From positions 750,001-814,000 of the forward strand of contig CP058647.1 in NCBI GenBank assembly GCA_014323545.1: a DNA stretch of 64,000 nucleotides. Direction: 5' to 3'. A model generated the notes under the pieces. That model made no database searches and was not told where the DNA came from. It saw only the letters and a program-made list of their open reading frames with translations. Positions 54,468 to 63,927 of this stretch are shown one piece after another; position 1 is the first letter of the stretch; each line of letters starts with the position of its first letter. A program made the translations under genes and the position numbers. The DNA is from Hyphobacterium sp. CCMP332 (GTDB lineage: Bacteria; Bacteroidota; Bacteroidia; Cytophagales; CCMP332).

Positions 54468-54791
54468 TCAGACGATCACTTTTTGAGGCTGACTTTCCTC
54501 AATTTTTAGGGAATCATTGCTTGAACCCGTTTTGAATATCATTCCACAAACTCCAAAATACTCGACAGAAATATTCCCGAATTCATATTTGTAATTGCTC
54601 AAGAAGATTAAATTCATTCGATCGCCCTTGCCAATCGCCAACAAATAACCCGGTGTGAATTGGGTACCATGATGAATCGAACCATATTCTTCACCAATTT
54701 TATTCAAATATGCTCTTTCGGAAGGATTGCTTACTACTAATGCAATTAAAAAAAGACCTAACACGAATATTATCCGGTTTGCTTTGCTCAT
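54468..54791 (-). CDS. Small single-anchor protein of unknown function
   Basis: About 107 residues from ATG 54791 (MSKANRIIFVLGLFLIALVV), with an N-terminal membrane anchor. The segment SNPSERAYLNKIGEEYGS after the anchor resembles DUF4359-type small proteins, a weak resemblance only. The remainder is a short beta-rich domain (LIFLSNYKYEFGNISVEYFG). It starts at the base adjacent to the response regulator stop on the other strand. Confidence 0.6.
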   Translation of the reverse strand: MSKANRIIFVLGLFLIALVVSNPSERAYLNKIGEEYGSIHHGTQFTPGYLLAIGKGDRMNLIFLSNYKYEFGNISVEYFGVCGMIFKTGSSNDSLKIEESQPQKVIV

Positions 54792-54823
54792 GAAAAACAA
54801 AACAACTTTATTAAATGAAAGGT

Positions 54824-54849
54824 TTAAAAGCCCTCATGGAATGAGGGCC
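54824..54849 (-). terminator. Terminator after the 54855-55805 gene
   Basis: On the minus strand GCCCTCAT, loop TCC, ATGAGGGC forms an eight-pair stem followed by CTTTTAAACC. It lies just past the lipoprotein stop, in the direction of transcription. Confidence 0.75.
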
Positions 54850-54854
54850 AATTA

Positions 54855-55805
54855 TTATTGAGTACAGGTACCGTTTCCGGCTACAGTTCCACTATAATTT
54901 TCATCCAATATATCAAATGTCGTGCAATTAAAAGTTACGGAATTACCACTTCTTGTAACAGATCCGCTTACAGTAGCCCTTGTAAATGTTCCTGAAGTGT
55001 TTGCGCTAAGAATATAAGGATCATTAAGAACATCAAAATCCGTGTCCGCATATTTTGAAAGTGATTGCGTTCCATCTTGAATATTATAGAGATAAGCATA
55101 AGCTATTTCTGAATTTGACAGCGTTTTTTGAAAAATGATTATTTCCTTTCCACTTCCTTGAGGATCTAATCCACAAAGAACTAAATCTGCAACATAAGTA
55201 ATTCCATCAATGGAAAAGTTACCTTCTCCCGGTGCAGCTGGACAGGGAGGATCAATCAAATCTTTACAACTTGGTTCATCACAATTACCGCACATAAGAG
55301 CCACGTCTCGGATATTTGCTTTAGAAATTTTACCATCGGAAGTAACTGCAAATTCATAACATTTGATGTCATGGCAGACCTGCGATAGATTGGCACAAGT
55401 AGCATCAGTTACCTGAAATGGGACGTTTAATGTTCCTGATGTAGATCCCGATGGAACATTGACCGGAACGACATTGACAGGACCCGAAGTACCAAACCTC
55501 ATTCCGGCACCCACTACATTGCCTGAAGGAGCACTAAACGTAATTTTACCCTCCATTTGTTGATTTGGATAAATTGGCATTGCAGCAGATCCCGGTGCAG
55601 GGCCTTCAATATCAATTGTTTCATCTATTTCCATAGTGTCGGGGTCCACTGTATAAGAGCCTGCCGGTAGCTGAAGGTTTGAATTAAAACTAGTTACAGG
55701 ATCACCTTGTGGTGCTACTGTGCCTCCTTTATTATTGTCATCATCTCCACAGGATATAAATAGTATAAAAACTATTCCAAAGCTTAGGTAAGTTAATTTT
55801 CTCAT
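54855..55805 (-). CDS. Cysteine-containing lipoprotein of unknown function
   Basis: A 316-residue lipoprotein: signal ending FILFISC with the lipid cysteine at 19 and an acidic CGDDDNN tail. It has many cysteines (TCANLSQVCHDIKCYEF, MCGNCDEPSCKDLIDPPC), which suggest disulfides in the envelope. The front contains GAGMRFGTSGPVNVVPVNVP and the end several beta-strand repeats (SGTFTRATVSGSVTRSGNSV). I do not recognise the family. It is a single gene upstream of the terminator. Confidence 0.72.
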   Translation of the reverse strand: MRKLTYLSFGIVFILFISCGDDDNNKGGTVAPQGDPVTSFNSNLQLPAGSYTVDPDTMEIDETIDIEGPAPGSAAMPIYPNQQMEGKITFSAPSGNVVGAGMRFGTSGPVNVVPVNVPSGSTSGTLNVPFQVTDATCANLSQVCHDIKCYEFAVTSDGKISKANIRDVALMCGNCDEPSCKDLIDPPCPAAPGEGNFSIDGITYVADLVLCGLDPQGSGKEIIIFQKTLSNSEIAYAYLYNIQDGTQSLSKYADTDFDVLNDPYILSANTSGTFTRATVSGSVTRSGNSVTFNCTTFDILDENYSGTVAGNGTCTQ

Positions 55806-55852
55806 TATTTCATGTTAATTTAAGCTAATATAAATAAGCTGCTTTAATCAAC

Positions 55853-55880
55853 AAAACATCCCGAAAGACTCAGGGATTTA
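55853..55880 (-). terminator. Weak terminator after the DUF4340 gene
   Basis: On the minus strand AAATCCC pairs with GGGAT across about nine loop bases, followed by GTTTTGTT. It lies just after the DUF4340 stop at 55882. The short stem makes this tentative. Confidence 0.4.
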
Positions 55881-55881
55881 T

Positions 55882-56844
55882 TTACAGGTTGAAAAACTCT
55901 TCCTTGCTGAGAAAAATATCATTAAATAAATCCTCCCTGTTTACCTTAAACCAAACCTCTGAATTAAGACTTGAATTCATGAAAACATTAATACTATCCC
56001 CTTCCTTTACTTTGATTATCAATGTCGACATGTTATCTCCTTCAATTTTCAATGAATAATCGGGACTGCCCTTGGCTTCAAAGTCATCAGCAAATTGACT
56101 TTGATTATTTATGACCAGTTTTGATAGTACCTGATCTACTTTATTATCATCTGCTTGTTCACCTGCGATCATCCAGGCTGAATCCACTCTCTGAAGGATA
56201 TAAGATTCTTCTCCGGGTAAATTATAATGGAGTTTTCTAATATCCTCTTTTTTCGTCTTTATAAAGGTCTGATCACGAAAAGCATTGATATCTCTATTAA
56301 ACGTCATCGTTAAAAATCCATCGGTTGCATACACTTCTTCCTGATCAATAAGTCTGAAATATGTAAGCGTTTTCATCTGCTGCCGTTGATAGGGATTTGC
56401 TTGCGGTGCCTGCTTATAACTAAATTTTCCGATCATAATACCCATTTCGGTCCCATCCTCGTATACCACTTTAACTTTCGTTGCCAGAGAATCGTTGACC
56501 TGAAATTTCTCCCATTTCTCTTTGGATCTTGCTGCCAAACGCGTTGGTTTTATGTTTTGAATGGCATTGATCAAAGCCATTACGGTCGATTTCATTGCAT
56601 TTACACTAAGCTCTCCTTTTTGTGCTTTCCAAATATTATTCTCCCGAATTAGTCGAATTTCTTGCTGATTATTGATTTGAGGGTAAATAAGAATCTCGGT
56701 AATTTCTGCAGTATCAAGACTAATAACATTTGGATTAAAATTACCCTTGGTCCTGGTGACATTAAAGTACCTCACCAATAAAAAAACAGCAGTAAGAACG
56801 ACAAAAACAATAAGCAGCTTACTATTATTCCATTTAGTTGCCAT
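55882..56844 (-). CDS. DUF4340 domain protein
   Basis: A 320-residue protein with an N-terminal membrane anchor (LLIVFVVLTAVFLLVRYF) and a periplasmic DUF4340 domain (ITEILIYPQINNQQEIRLIR, FLTMTFNRDINAFRDQTFIK, LHYNLPGEESYILQRVDSAW). It starts 11 bases inside gldG and ends the gldA-gldF-gldG operon. In many bacteria a DUF4340 gene accompanies such an ABC module; its role is unknown. Confidence 0.82.
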   Translation of the reverse strand: MATKWNNSKLLIVFVVLTAVFLLVRYFNVTRTKGNFNPNVISLDTAEITEILIYPQINNQQEIRLIRENNIWKAQKGELSVNAMKSTVMALINAIQNIKPTRLAARSKEKWEKFQVNDSLATKVKVVYEDGTEMGIMIGKFSYKQAPQANPYQRQQMKTLTYFRLIDQEEVYATDGFLTMTFNRDINAFRDQTFIKTKKEDIRKLHYNLPGEESYILQRVDSAWMIAGEQADDNKVDQVLSKLVINNQSQFADDFEAKGSPDYSLKIEGDNMSTLIIKVKEGDSINVFMNSSLNSEVWFKVNREDLFNDIFLSKEEFFNL

Positions 56845-58348
56845 AATTTTCCTCCATTCTTTTTATTCTCACATTTCTTTTTACCTGCATTCTTGCAATG
56901 CCATATATAACCACAAGAATAATTGGCAATAGAAAATTTAAAAATTTCAATGTGGTTTTTGTCCCATCTTCAAGATCGACTAAGGGCCTTGATGTAACTC
57001 CCTTTGTTCTTAATTCAATCAATCCCGTGTCATCGGAAAGGAAGTCAATGCTATTTGCCATAAGAGAAATATTATCAGCCTGCATTCTCTGAGCCCCTTG
57101 ACCCTCGCCTGTTACTGCAAAATCTCCATCACCGAAAACAATCAATCTTGAATTCGCAGTACCTGATATTTTTCCCTCTAACAATGCTCCGATCACTTGT
57201 TTACCCAATGGATAATCTGCCTCAGTCCATTGTTTTTGAATGTTAAAATAAGTTGGCGCGGTTTGAGTACCGGATTTATCTGAAGAATACACCAAAGGAG
57301 TCCATTTAATTGAGCTGTCTCCTTCATAATTCAAAGGACTTGCAAATGGAAATATCACCTGCTCCAGACCTTTTGTAACAGGATGATCTCTAAAATTTTG
57401 AGCAATTGGCAAATAGGGAAATTGTATCTGAGTATTATAGACAAATATTCCCTGTTGTTGCTGTACGGAAACAGCTCCGGAATTGGGATCTACTAAAAAA
57501 CTGGAAGGAATGTTAAGTCCTTTTTGAGAAAGCCAGCTTTCCAATCCCGTGCTCATTATTTTTCCAAATGATTGTTGCATATCAGCCTCTACCCTGTTTA
57601 ATGCAATCACCAGATTTCCACCTTGTGCTAAAAAAGCGTCTAAAATTGCCAATTCCCCTGCCGGAATGGTGTCTTTAGGTCTGATTAGCGTCAATGTTTT
57701 ATAAGTACTCAAATCGGAATCTGTGCTGATGTCGACTTCTTTTAATTGATACAGAATCGACAATTGAGCATTCAATTGCTGAAGTTCAGCGATGCTCGCT
57801 TCGCCATGACCACTGACCAGGCCAATCACCGGTTTATCAATTACCGACAACTTTTTAATACTCGTTGAAAGAGAATACTCCATTGCCAATCCGGGCTGCA
57901 TAAATGGTATTATTTCTTTTTCTTCTCCCATTTCAATAAGAACTCCTAAATAGGCTTTTTGCTGTTTAACCTGGTCTTTTTCCCTTACATTAATCATAAC
58001 CGGTTGAATACCGGCCTTGATCGCCTGATTTTCCAGCTCTTCATTTTCCGACGGATTTATAAATTCAAAAACCAGCATTCCATCTGAAAGACTGGAATAC
58101 TCTACCAGCATTTCCTGTAAATCGCGTCTTGTTTTGGCAATATCGGGTGGAAGATTTTCTGAAAAGAAAGCTTTAACTGTTACAGGTTCTTCAATATCCT
58201 TTAAAATATCTTTAGTGGCTTCACTAAGGGTATATCTTTTATCTTCGGTAAGGTCCAAACGGTAATAAAGCTGGTCAGAAATAAAATTTATAACCACCAA
58301 TATTCCGACAATTAAAACGACACTCAATATTATTCTACTGTCTTTCAT
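56834..58348 (-). CDS. gldG: GldG-type ABC transporter component
   Basis: A 504-residue membrane-anchored protein with an N-terminal helix (IILSVVLIVGILVVINFISD), a GldG-like domain (LTEDKRYTLSEATKDILKDI, AFFSENLPPDIAKTRRDLQE, YSLSTSIKKLS, IGLVSGHGEASI, ILDAFLAQGGNLVIALNR), and a C-terminal helix (LNFLLPIILVVIYGIARM). In Flavobacterium, GldA, GldF and GldG are needed for gliding, but modules of this type are also found in many non-gliding bacteria, so gliding is not proven. It follows gldF by 12 bases and overlaps the DUF4340 gene by 11 bases. Confidence 0.88.
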   Translation of the reverse strand: MKDSRIILSVVLIVGILVVINFISDQLYYRLDLTEDKRYTLSEATKDILKDIEEPVTVKAFFSENLPPDIAKTRRDLQEMLVEYSSLSDGMLVFEFINPSENEELENQAIKAGIQPVMINVREKDQVKQQKAYLGVLIEMGEEKEIIPFMQPGLAMEYSLSTSIKKLSVIDKPVIGLVSGHGEASIAELQQLNAQLSILYQLKEVDISTDSDLSTYKTLTLIRPKDTIPAGELAILDAFLAQGGNLVIALNRVEADMQQSFGKIMSTGLESWLSQKGLNIPSSFLVDPNSGAVSVQQQQGIFVYNTQIQFPYLPIAQNFRDHPVTKGLEQVIFPFASPLNYEGDSSIKWTPLVYSSDKSGTQTAPTYFNIQKQWTEADYPLGKQVIGALLEGKISGTANSRLIVFGDGDFAVTGEGQGAQRMQADNISLMANSIDFLSDDTGLIELRTKGVTSRPLVDLEDGTKTTLKFLNFLLPIILVVIYGIARMQVKRNVRIKRMEENYGN

Positions 58349-58360
58349 AATATCCTGATT

Positions 58361-59086
58361 TTAACTGTTTAAATTTCTTTTTGCCAACGATAATTCTGCC
58401 AATAATATGCCCACAGCACCCAGAGACAAGAAGTAGATGATATCTTTGGTATCCAATACACCTCTTGAAATACTTTCAAAATGAGTTGATAAGCTCATGA
58501 AAACAAATATTTCTCCAAGCCATCCGGTAAAATTGGGAGCCAAAACATCGAATATGATGTGAAAAAATAAGCCGATGAATAAAGCGAGAAGAAAAGCCAC
58601 AATTTGATTGTTGGTAATACTGCTGGCATATATTCCTATGCCTATGTAAGTTATACTCATCATCACAAGTCCAAGGTATCCACATATCGTAGCCCCCAGA
58701 TCAAGATTACCAATATTGGAAAGAGTAATCACATAGGGAAAAGTGAAAACCAATGCAATACAGATCAATAATAAAGTAGCAAGGAATTTACCAAGTACCA
58801 CTTCTCTATCGCTTACTGCTTTAGTGAGCAACAATTCAATGGTCCCGGTTTTTTTCTCTTCCGCCAATAATCGCATGGTCAGGGCCGGAATAAAAAAGAA
58901 TAAGGTCCAGTAGGCAATGCTAAAAAAACCTCTCAGACTTGTTTGGCCAATTAAGAAAATATCCTGACCGTAGAGCCATGTAAAAAAACCGCTGAATCCC
59001 AAAAATGCAACCAGCATGATATAAGCGATGAGGGAATCAAAAAATGATTGTAATTCTCTTTTTGAAATTATCCAGATAGCATTCAT
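58361..59086 (-). CDS. gldF: GldF-type ABC transporter permease
   Basis: A 241-residue permease with six predicted membrane segments. WIISKRELQSFFDSLIAYIM at the start, AYWTLFFFIPALTMRLLAEE, RMLAEEKKTGTIELLLT-like (RLLAEEKKTGTIELLLTKAV) and REVVLGKFLATLL are standard ABC-2/GldF motifs. It starts one base after the gldA stop. Its partners are GldA (ATPase) and GldG. Confidence 0.92.
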   Translation of the reverse strand: MNAIWIISKRELQSFFDSLIAYIMLVAFLGFSGFFTWLYGQDIFLIGQTSLRGFFSIAYWTLFFFIPALTMRLLAEEKKTGTIELLLTKAVSDREVVLGKFLATLLLICIALVFTFPYVITLSNIGNLDLGATICGYLGLVMMSITYIGIGIYASSITNNQIVAFLLALFIGLFFHIIFDVLAPNFTGWLGEIFVFMSLSTHFESISRGVLDTKDIIYFLSLGAVGILLAELSLAKRNLNS

Positions 59087-59087
59087 T

Positions 59088-60014
59088 TTAGTTCACAGTT
59101 AGGTTTCTGAAAATATCTTCAAGTTTTGTTTCATAAGGTATCATTTCAGTGAGTACCCATTTATTCTTAACACAAGATTCAAATACAGCGCGTTTAGAAG
59201 AGGATCCACTCTTACTTTCTATTTCAAAAGCACCTTTTTCGGACAAACTTTTTACTTTTTCTACAGAATCAAGATTTTTTAATTCAGACTCAATTTTGGA
59301 AGGCTCGGCATCTTCAATTTTAATTTTTAAAATTTCTTGTCCTTGTGCCTGGGCTCTTAGCGTTTCTGAAGTTCCATCGGCCACAATTTTACCTCTGTTA
59401 ATAATCAAAATTCTATCGCAGGTGGCTTCTACTTCAGGCAAAATGTGCGTACTGAGAATGACTGTCTTCTCCTTTCCCAAATCGCGAATCAATTTTCTTA
59501 TTTCTACAATTTGGTTGGGGTCTAATCCCGTAGTAGGCTCGTCCAGAATCAGGATTTCAGGATCGTGGATCATCGCTTGCGCAAGGCCCACTCTTTGTCT
59601 ATACCCTTTTGAAAGTTCACCTATCTTTTTGTGTTTTTCCGCATTCAACCCACATTTATTTACCATTTCTCTGATTCTCTCCTGTATTTTGGATTTTTCC
59701 ACCCCTTGAAGCGAGGCGCAAAATTCAAGGTAATCTATTACAGGCATTTCATGATACAAGGGATTATTTTCCGGTAAATAGCCTATGTGCTTTTTTAATT
59801 CATCGGGATCCTTTTTGATTGATTTGCCACCGATATTAATCTCACCTTCTCCTACTGAAATATAATTGGTGATCATTTTCATTGTGGTGGTTTTTCCGGC
59901 CCCATTTGGTCCCAAAAAACCCAGAATTTCCCCTGTTTTCACCTTAAAAGAAATGTTATCAACCGCGCGCTGAGCGCCGTACTTTTTAGTAAGGTTTTCA
60001 ATAACTATGTCCAT
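59088..60014 (-). CDS. gldA: GldA-type ABC transporter ATPase
   Basis: A 308-residue ABC ATPase with Walker A GPNGAGKTT at 35-43, signature ELSKGYRQRVGLAQAM, Walker B PEILILDEPTTGLDPNQ and the H-loop ILSTHILPEVEATCDRI. The C-terminal 80 residues are a typical GldA extension. It is the first gene of the operon; the 210-base spacer upstream holds an AT-rich divergent promoter region shared with the oligopeptidase gene. Confidence 0.93.
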   Translation of the reverse strand: MDIVIENLTKKYGAQRAVDNISFKVKTGEILGFLGPNGAGKTTTMKMITNYISVGEGEINIGGKSIKKDPDELKKHIGYLPENNPLYHEMPVIDYLEFCASLQGVEKSKIQERIREMVNKCGLNAEKHKKIGELSKGYRQRVGLAQAMIHDPEILILDEPTTGLDPNQIVEIRKLIRDLGKEKTVILSTHILPEVEATCDRILIINRGKIVADGTSETLRAQAQGQEILKIKIEDAEPSKIESELKNLDSVEKVKSLSEKGAFEIESKSGSSSKRAVFESCVKNKWVLTEMIPYETKLEDIFRNLTVN

Positions 60015-60224
60015 AACACTCTGTTAAAAAAATTTCGATTGCGAAAATAAAATAGAGTGTGAAAAGTCAAAAAATAAAATTTAATTTTTCATCGTCGCAA
60101 TGAATAAAAAAGACTTTCCAGAGCATTCTAATTATTCCACTGGAATGAATAATCAATTGTTTTCGATTTTAATGCTCCTAATTTTTACTTTTACCTGCCC
60201 TTAAGAAACGGCCTAAAGAAAAAA

Positions 60225-62276
60225 ATGAACAAAGCTCAGATCCTGGCACCTGTCGCCAAAAAAATACCAAAAAAATTAAGCAAGCACGGTCATACAAGAA
60301 TTGATAATTACTACTGGTTAAATGATAGGGAAAATCCCGAAGTAATAAATTATCTGGAAGCAGAAAACAAATACCTTGATACCATTCTCGTTCATACTAA
60401 AGCATTTCAGCAGGATCTGTTCGAGGAGATGAAAGGAAGAATAAAGGAAGATGACAGTTCTCTTCCTTACCGAAAAGATGGTTTTTACTATTACAGCAGA
60501 TACGAGGAAGGGATGGAGTACCAAATACTCTGTAGAAAAAAGGGAAGTTTAAAAGCCAGTGAAGAAACTATACTGAATTTAAATGAATTGGCCGAGGGGC
60601 ATGACTTTTTCAATCTCGGTTCAAGTAGTATTAGCACCAATAATATGTTGATGGCCTTTGCAATCGACACCCTTGGTCGAAGAATTTATGAAATTAAATT
60701 TAAAGATTTCAAAAGCGGCAAATTTTTAGATGATGTTATTTCAAATGTAACCGGAAACCTTGCCTGGGCCAATGACAATAAAACCCTCTTTTATGCCAGA
60801 CAAGACCCTACCACACTGAGGTCATTTCAAATTTATAAACACGAATTGGGTACAAATACTGAGGAAGATAAACTCATTTATGAGGAAAACGACGAAGCTT
60901 TTGGCTGCTATGTATGGAAAACCAAATCAAGAAAATACCTAATGATAGGCTCCTATGCCACGCTTTCGAGCGAGATAAGATACCTGCATACAGAAAATAC
61001 CGATGGTGAATTCAAAGTACTTCAAACACGGGAAGAGAATCATGAATACGATGTCTCGCATTTTGGAAATGAATTTTTTATTCGAAGTAATTGGAATGCA
61101 AAAAACTTTCGTTTGCTCAAAGTAAATGAAGACAATCCTTCAAAAGAGAATTGGGAAGAATTAATTCCCCATCGTGAAGATACCCTTCTGGAATCAATAG
61201 AAATATTTAAAGATTATCTGGTCCTTGATGAACGTAGTGAGGGCTTGACCAACATTAGGGTTATTCCATGGGCCGGAGAAGAATATTATATAGACTTTGG
61301 CGAAGAGGTATACACGGCCTTTATTTCTACCAACCCTGAATTCGACTCTGAGGTATTGCGATTCGGCTATTCCTCCCCGACCACTCCGGTATCAAGTTTT
61401 GACTATAATATGAGAACAAAAAGGAGAAAGTTGATGAAACAGCAGGAGGTAATTGGCGAATTCTCTTCAAAAAACTACAAAGCAGAAAGAAGTTATGCAC
61501 AGGCGGAAGATGGAACCAGAATTCCTATTTCAATTGTATACAGAAAAAATCTAAGGAAAAAGGGCAAAAACCCATGTCTGATTTACGGATATGGTTCATA
61601 CGGATCTACAGTTGACCCCTATTTCTCCTCAGTGAGACTCAGTCTCTTAGATAGAGGATTTGTATTCGCCATTGCCCATGTCCGCGGTGGTCAAATAAAT
61701 GGACGCGATTGGTATGAAGACGGTAAATTCCTTAAAAAGGAAAATACCTTTAAAGATTTTATTGCCTGCTCGGAACATTTGATAGAAAAAAAATACTCCG
61801 ATCCGAATAATTTGTTTGCCATGGGTGGCAGCGCAGGCGGTTTGTTAATGGGAGCAATCGTCAATATGCGTCCTGATTTATATAAAGGCATAGTGGCAGC
61901 AGTACCATTCGTTGACGTGGTAACAACCATGTTAGATGAAAGCATTCCATTAACAACCGGGGAGTACGATGAGTGGGGAAATCCAAATGACAAAAAATAT
62001 TATGACTATATTCATTCCTATTCCCCTTACGATCAGGTCAAAAAGCAAAATTACCCACATATGCTAATCACTACAGGATTGCATGATTCACAGGTTCAAT
62101 ATTGGGAACCGGCCAAGTGGGTTGCAAAACTGCGGGAAATGAAGACTGATGATAATTTGTTATTGCTTCATACGAATATGGAGGCCGGACATGGTGGTGC
62201 TTCAGGTAGATTCACAAGTTTGAAAGAAACCGCAATGGAATACGCTTTCATATTAGATCTGGCAGGGATTAAATAA
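60225..62276 (+). CDS. ptrB: Oligopeptidase B-type S9 peptidase
   Basis: A 683-residue serine peptidase of the prolyl oligopeptidase family. It has an N-terminal propeller (RIDNYYWLNDRENPEVINYL) and a hydrolase domain with the nucleophile in MGGSAGGLLMG (Ser536), the aspartate in TGLHDSQVQYWEP (Asp621) and histidine in EAGHGGASGR (His656). FVDVVTTMLDESIPLTTGEY and WGNP are oligopeptidase B markers, so it is expected to prefer basic residues. No signal peptide is visible, so it is probably cytoplasmic. Confidence 0.92.
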   Translation: MNKAQILAPVAKKIPKKLSKHGHTRIDNYYWLNDRENPEVINYLEAENKYLDTILVHTKAFQQDLFEEMKGRIKEDDSSLPYRKDGFYYYSRYEEGMEYQILCRKKGSLKASEETILNLNELAEGHDFFNLGSSSISTNNMLMAFAIDTLGRRIYEIKFKDFKSGKFLDDVISNVTGNLAWANDNKTLFYARQDPTTLRSFQIYKHELGTNTEEDKLIYEENDEAFGCYVWKTKSRKYLMIGSYATLSSEIRYLHTENTDGEFKVLQTREENHEYDVSHFGNEFFIRSNWNAKNFRLLKVNEDNPSKENWEELIPHREDTLLESIEIFKDYLVLDERSEGLTNIRVIPWAGEEYYIDFGEEVYTAFISTNPEFDSEVLRFGYSSPTTPVSSFDYNMRTKRRKLMKQQEVIGEFSSKNYKAERSYAQAEDGTRIPISIVYRKNLRKKGKNPCLIYGYGSYGSTVDPYFSSVRLSLLDRGFVFAIAHVRGGQINGRDWYEDGKFLKKENTFKDFIACSEHLIEKKYSDPNNLFAMGGSAGGLLMGAIVNMRPDLYKGIVAAVPFVDVVTTMLDESIPLTTGEYDEWGNPNDKKYYDYIHSYSPYDQVKKQNYPHMLITTGLHDSQVQYWEPAKWVAKLREMKTDDNLLLLHTNMEAGHGGASGRFTSLKETAMEYAFILDLAGIK

Positions 62277-62280
62277 TAGT

Positions 62281-63510
62281 TTAAAATCTGGTCATAATGA
62301 TCAGGTCAAGGTCTTTATACTGGAGCTCGTATTTCTCTGCAATATCTGAATTGCATAGCGTTCCCTTGTACATATAAACACCCTTCATAAACCAGTTATT
62401 TTCTCGGATCATGTTATCCACGCCACCCAAATTTGCCGCCTGCAAGATATAAGGGACAAAAATATTGCTAACCGCGGTAGAAGCAGTTCGCGGAACTCTC
62501 GAAGCAATATTGGGAACACAATAATGGATTACATCGTGTTTTCTAAAAGTGGGAGACTTATGACTCGTAACAGCGGAGGTCTCAAAACAACCACCATTGT
62601 CAATACTTACATCAATTATTATTGAATTTGCCTGCATATTGCTAATCATTTCCTCAGTAACCACTACCGGAGCTCTTCCGTGGGAAGGCCTTAAGGCACC
62701 TATGACGACATCTGCTTCTGCAATGCTATTGGTGAGTATAACTCCATCCAATGTCGAAGTGAAAATTTGTTGACCTAAATTGTACTTAATCCTCCTTAAT
62801 CTGTAGATTCTGTTGTCGAAGATTTTTACATCTGCTCCCAATCCAAGTGCTGTTCGCGCCGCAAATTCAGCCACCGTTCCGGCACCCAAAATAACTACAC
62901 TGGTTGGAGGTACGCCTGTTATTCCGCCCAGAATTACGCCTTTGCCATTCTTGACATTGCTCAAATATTCAGCAGCAATCAACATCACAGAACTTCCGGC
63001 GATTTCACTCATGGCTCTTACAACCGGCATGCTGCCAACTTTGTCTTCTATCATCTCAAATCCAATGGCGGTAATTTTTTTTGAGGCCAGTTTTTTAAAA
63101 TAGGTCGCTTCGAGGTTTCCCAATTGAAGCGCAGACATAAGCGTTTTGCCCGTTTTAATCATGTCTATTTCTGCATCGCTTGGCGGTTGAATTTTGAGAA
63201 CAATTTCATTTTCAAATACCTCTTTGGTTGAATAAGAAATCGTGGCGCCTGCGTCGCTAAACTCATGGTCAGCATATTTTGAAGCCTCACCTGCACCGGT
63301 TTCAACCATGACTTCATGCCCGTTAGAAGTGAGAACCGCCACACCTTCAGGTGTCAATGGAATACGGTGTTCCTGCCATCCGATTTCCTTTGGGATTCCA
63401 ATCTGTAATTTGTGAGATCCTGATTTTACCTTCAAAAGAGCTTCCTGAGGGTGGTAAATTTGACTTTCCTGTGCCACCTCCTTAAAGCCCGGCTTGGTGC
63501 TGCTAGACAT
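62281..63510 (-). CDS. ald: Alanine dehydrogenase
   Basis: A 409-residue NAD-dependent enzyme of the alanine dehydrogenase/transhydrogenase family. LQIGIPKEIGWQEHRIPLTP is the substrate-binding N-terminal motif, and VILGAGTVAEFAARTALGLG is the Rossmann motif. GALRPSHGRAPVVVTEEMIS also fits. It deaminates L-alanine to pyruvate and ammonia. It overlaps the tsaE gene by eight bases and shares its operon; the pairing is positional, not functional. Confidence 0.88.
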   Translation of the reverse strand: MSSSTKPGFKEVAQESQIYHPQEALLKVKSGSHKLQIGIPKEIGWQEHRIPLTPEGVAVLTSNGHEVMVETGAGEASKYADHEFSDAGATISYSTKEVFENEIVLKIQPPSDAEIDMIKTGKTLMSALQLGNLEATYFKKLASKKITAIGFEMIEDKVGSMPVVRAMSEIAGSSVMLIAAEYLSNVKNGKGVILGGITGVPPTSVVILGAGTVAEFAARTALGLGADVKIFDNRIYRLRRIKYNLGQQIFTSTLDGVILTNSIAEADVVIGALRPSHGRAPVVVTEEMISNMQANSIIIDVSIDNGGCFETSAVTSHKSPTFRKHDVIHYCVPNIASRVPRTASTAVSNIFVPYILQAANLGGVDNMIRENNWFMKGVYMYKGTLCNSDIAEKYELQYKDLDLIIMTRF

Positions 63511-63922
63511 GTTTCCTCAAAAATAAATGTCTACCAATATCCGATTTTTTAAGGGTAATTTCAAGATATTGATCTTTAAGAAAGGATTTTACCAATTCAG
63601 GCCATTCAATTAGACAGTAATTTCCGGAGTCTACATATTCCAAAAACCCAATATCCAGAAGCTCACCGATATGCTTAAGTCTGTAGAGATCAAAATGGTA
63701 AAGTATTTCTGAAGATCCCTGGTATTCATTTGCAATCCCAAAAGTTGGACTGCTCATTTGCGATTCGGGGACACCTAGATTTTTACATACAGCTTTGATC
63801 AATGTAGTTTTCCCGGTTCCCATTTCGCCATCGAATAGCCAAATCCTCAAATCGCCGGCAAAGGATATTATTTTGGAAGCATTTTCATCAATTTTGGTAA
63901 GATCGGAATAGTCTATTTCCAA
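63503..63922 (-). CDS. tsaE: tRNA threonylcarbamoyladenosine synthesis ATPase TsaE
   Basis: A 139-residue P-loop protein with Walker A GEMGTGKTT at 32-40, MSSPTFGIANEYQGSSEILY and DLYRLKHIGELLDIGFLEY. It is needed together with TsaB and TsaD for the t6A modification of tRNA. The ATG is five bases after the porX-like stop, so it is cotranscribed with it. Confidence 0.94.
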   Translation of the reverse strand: MEIDYSDLTKIDENASKIISFAGDLRIWLFDGEMGTGKTTLIKAVCKNLGVPESQMSSPTFGIANEYQGSSEILYHFDLYRLKHIGELLDIGFLEYVDSGNYCLIEWPELVKSFLKDQYLEITLKKSDIGRHLFLRKHV

Positions 63923-63927
63923 GGTTA

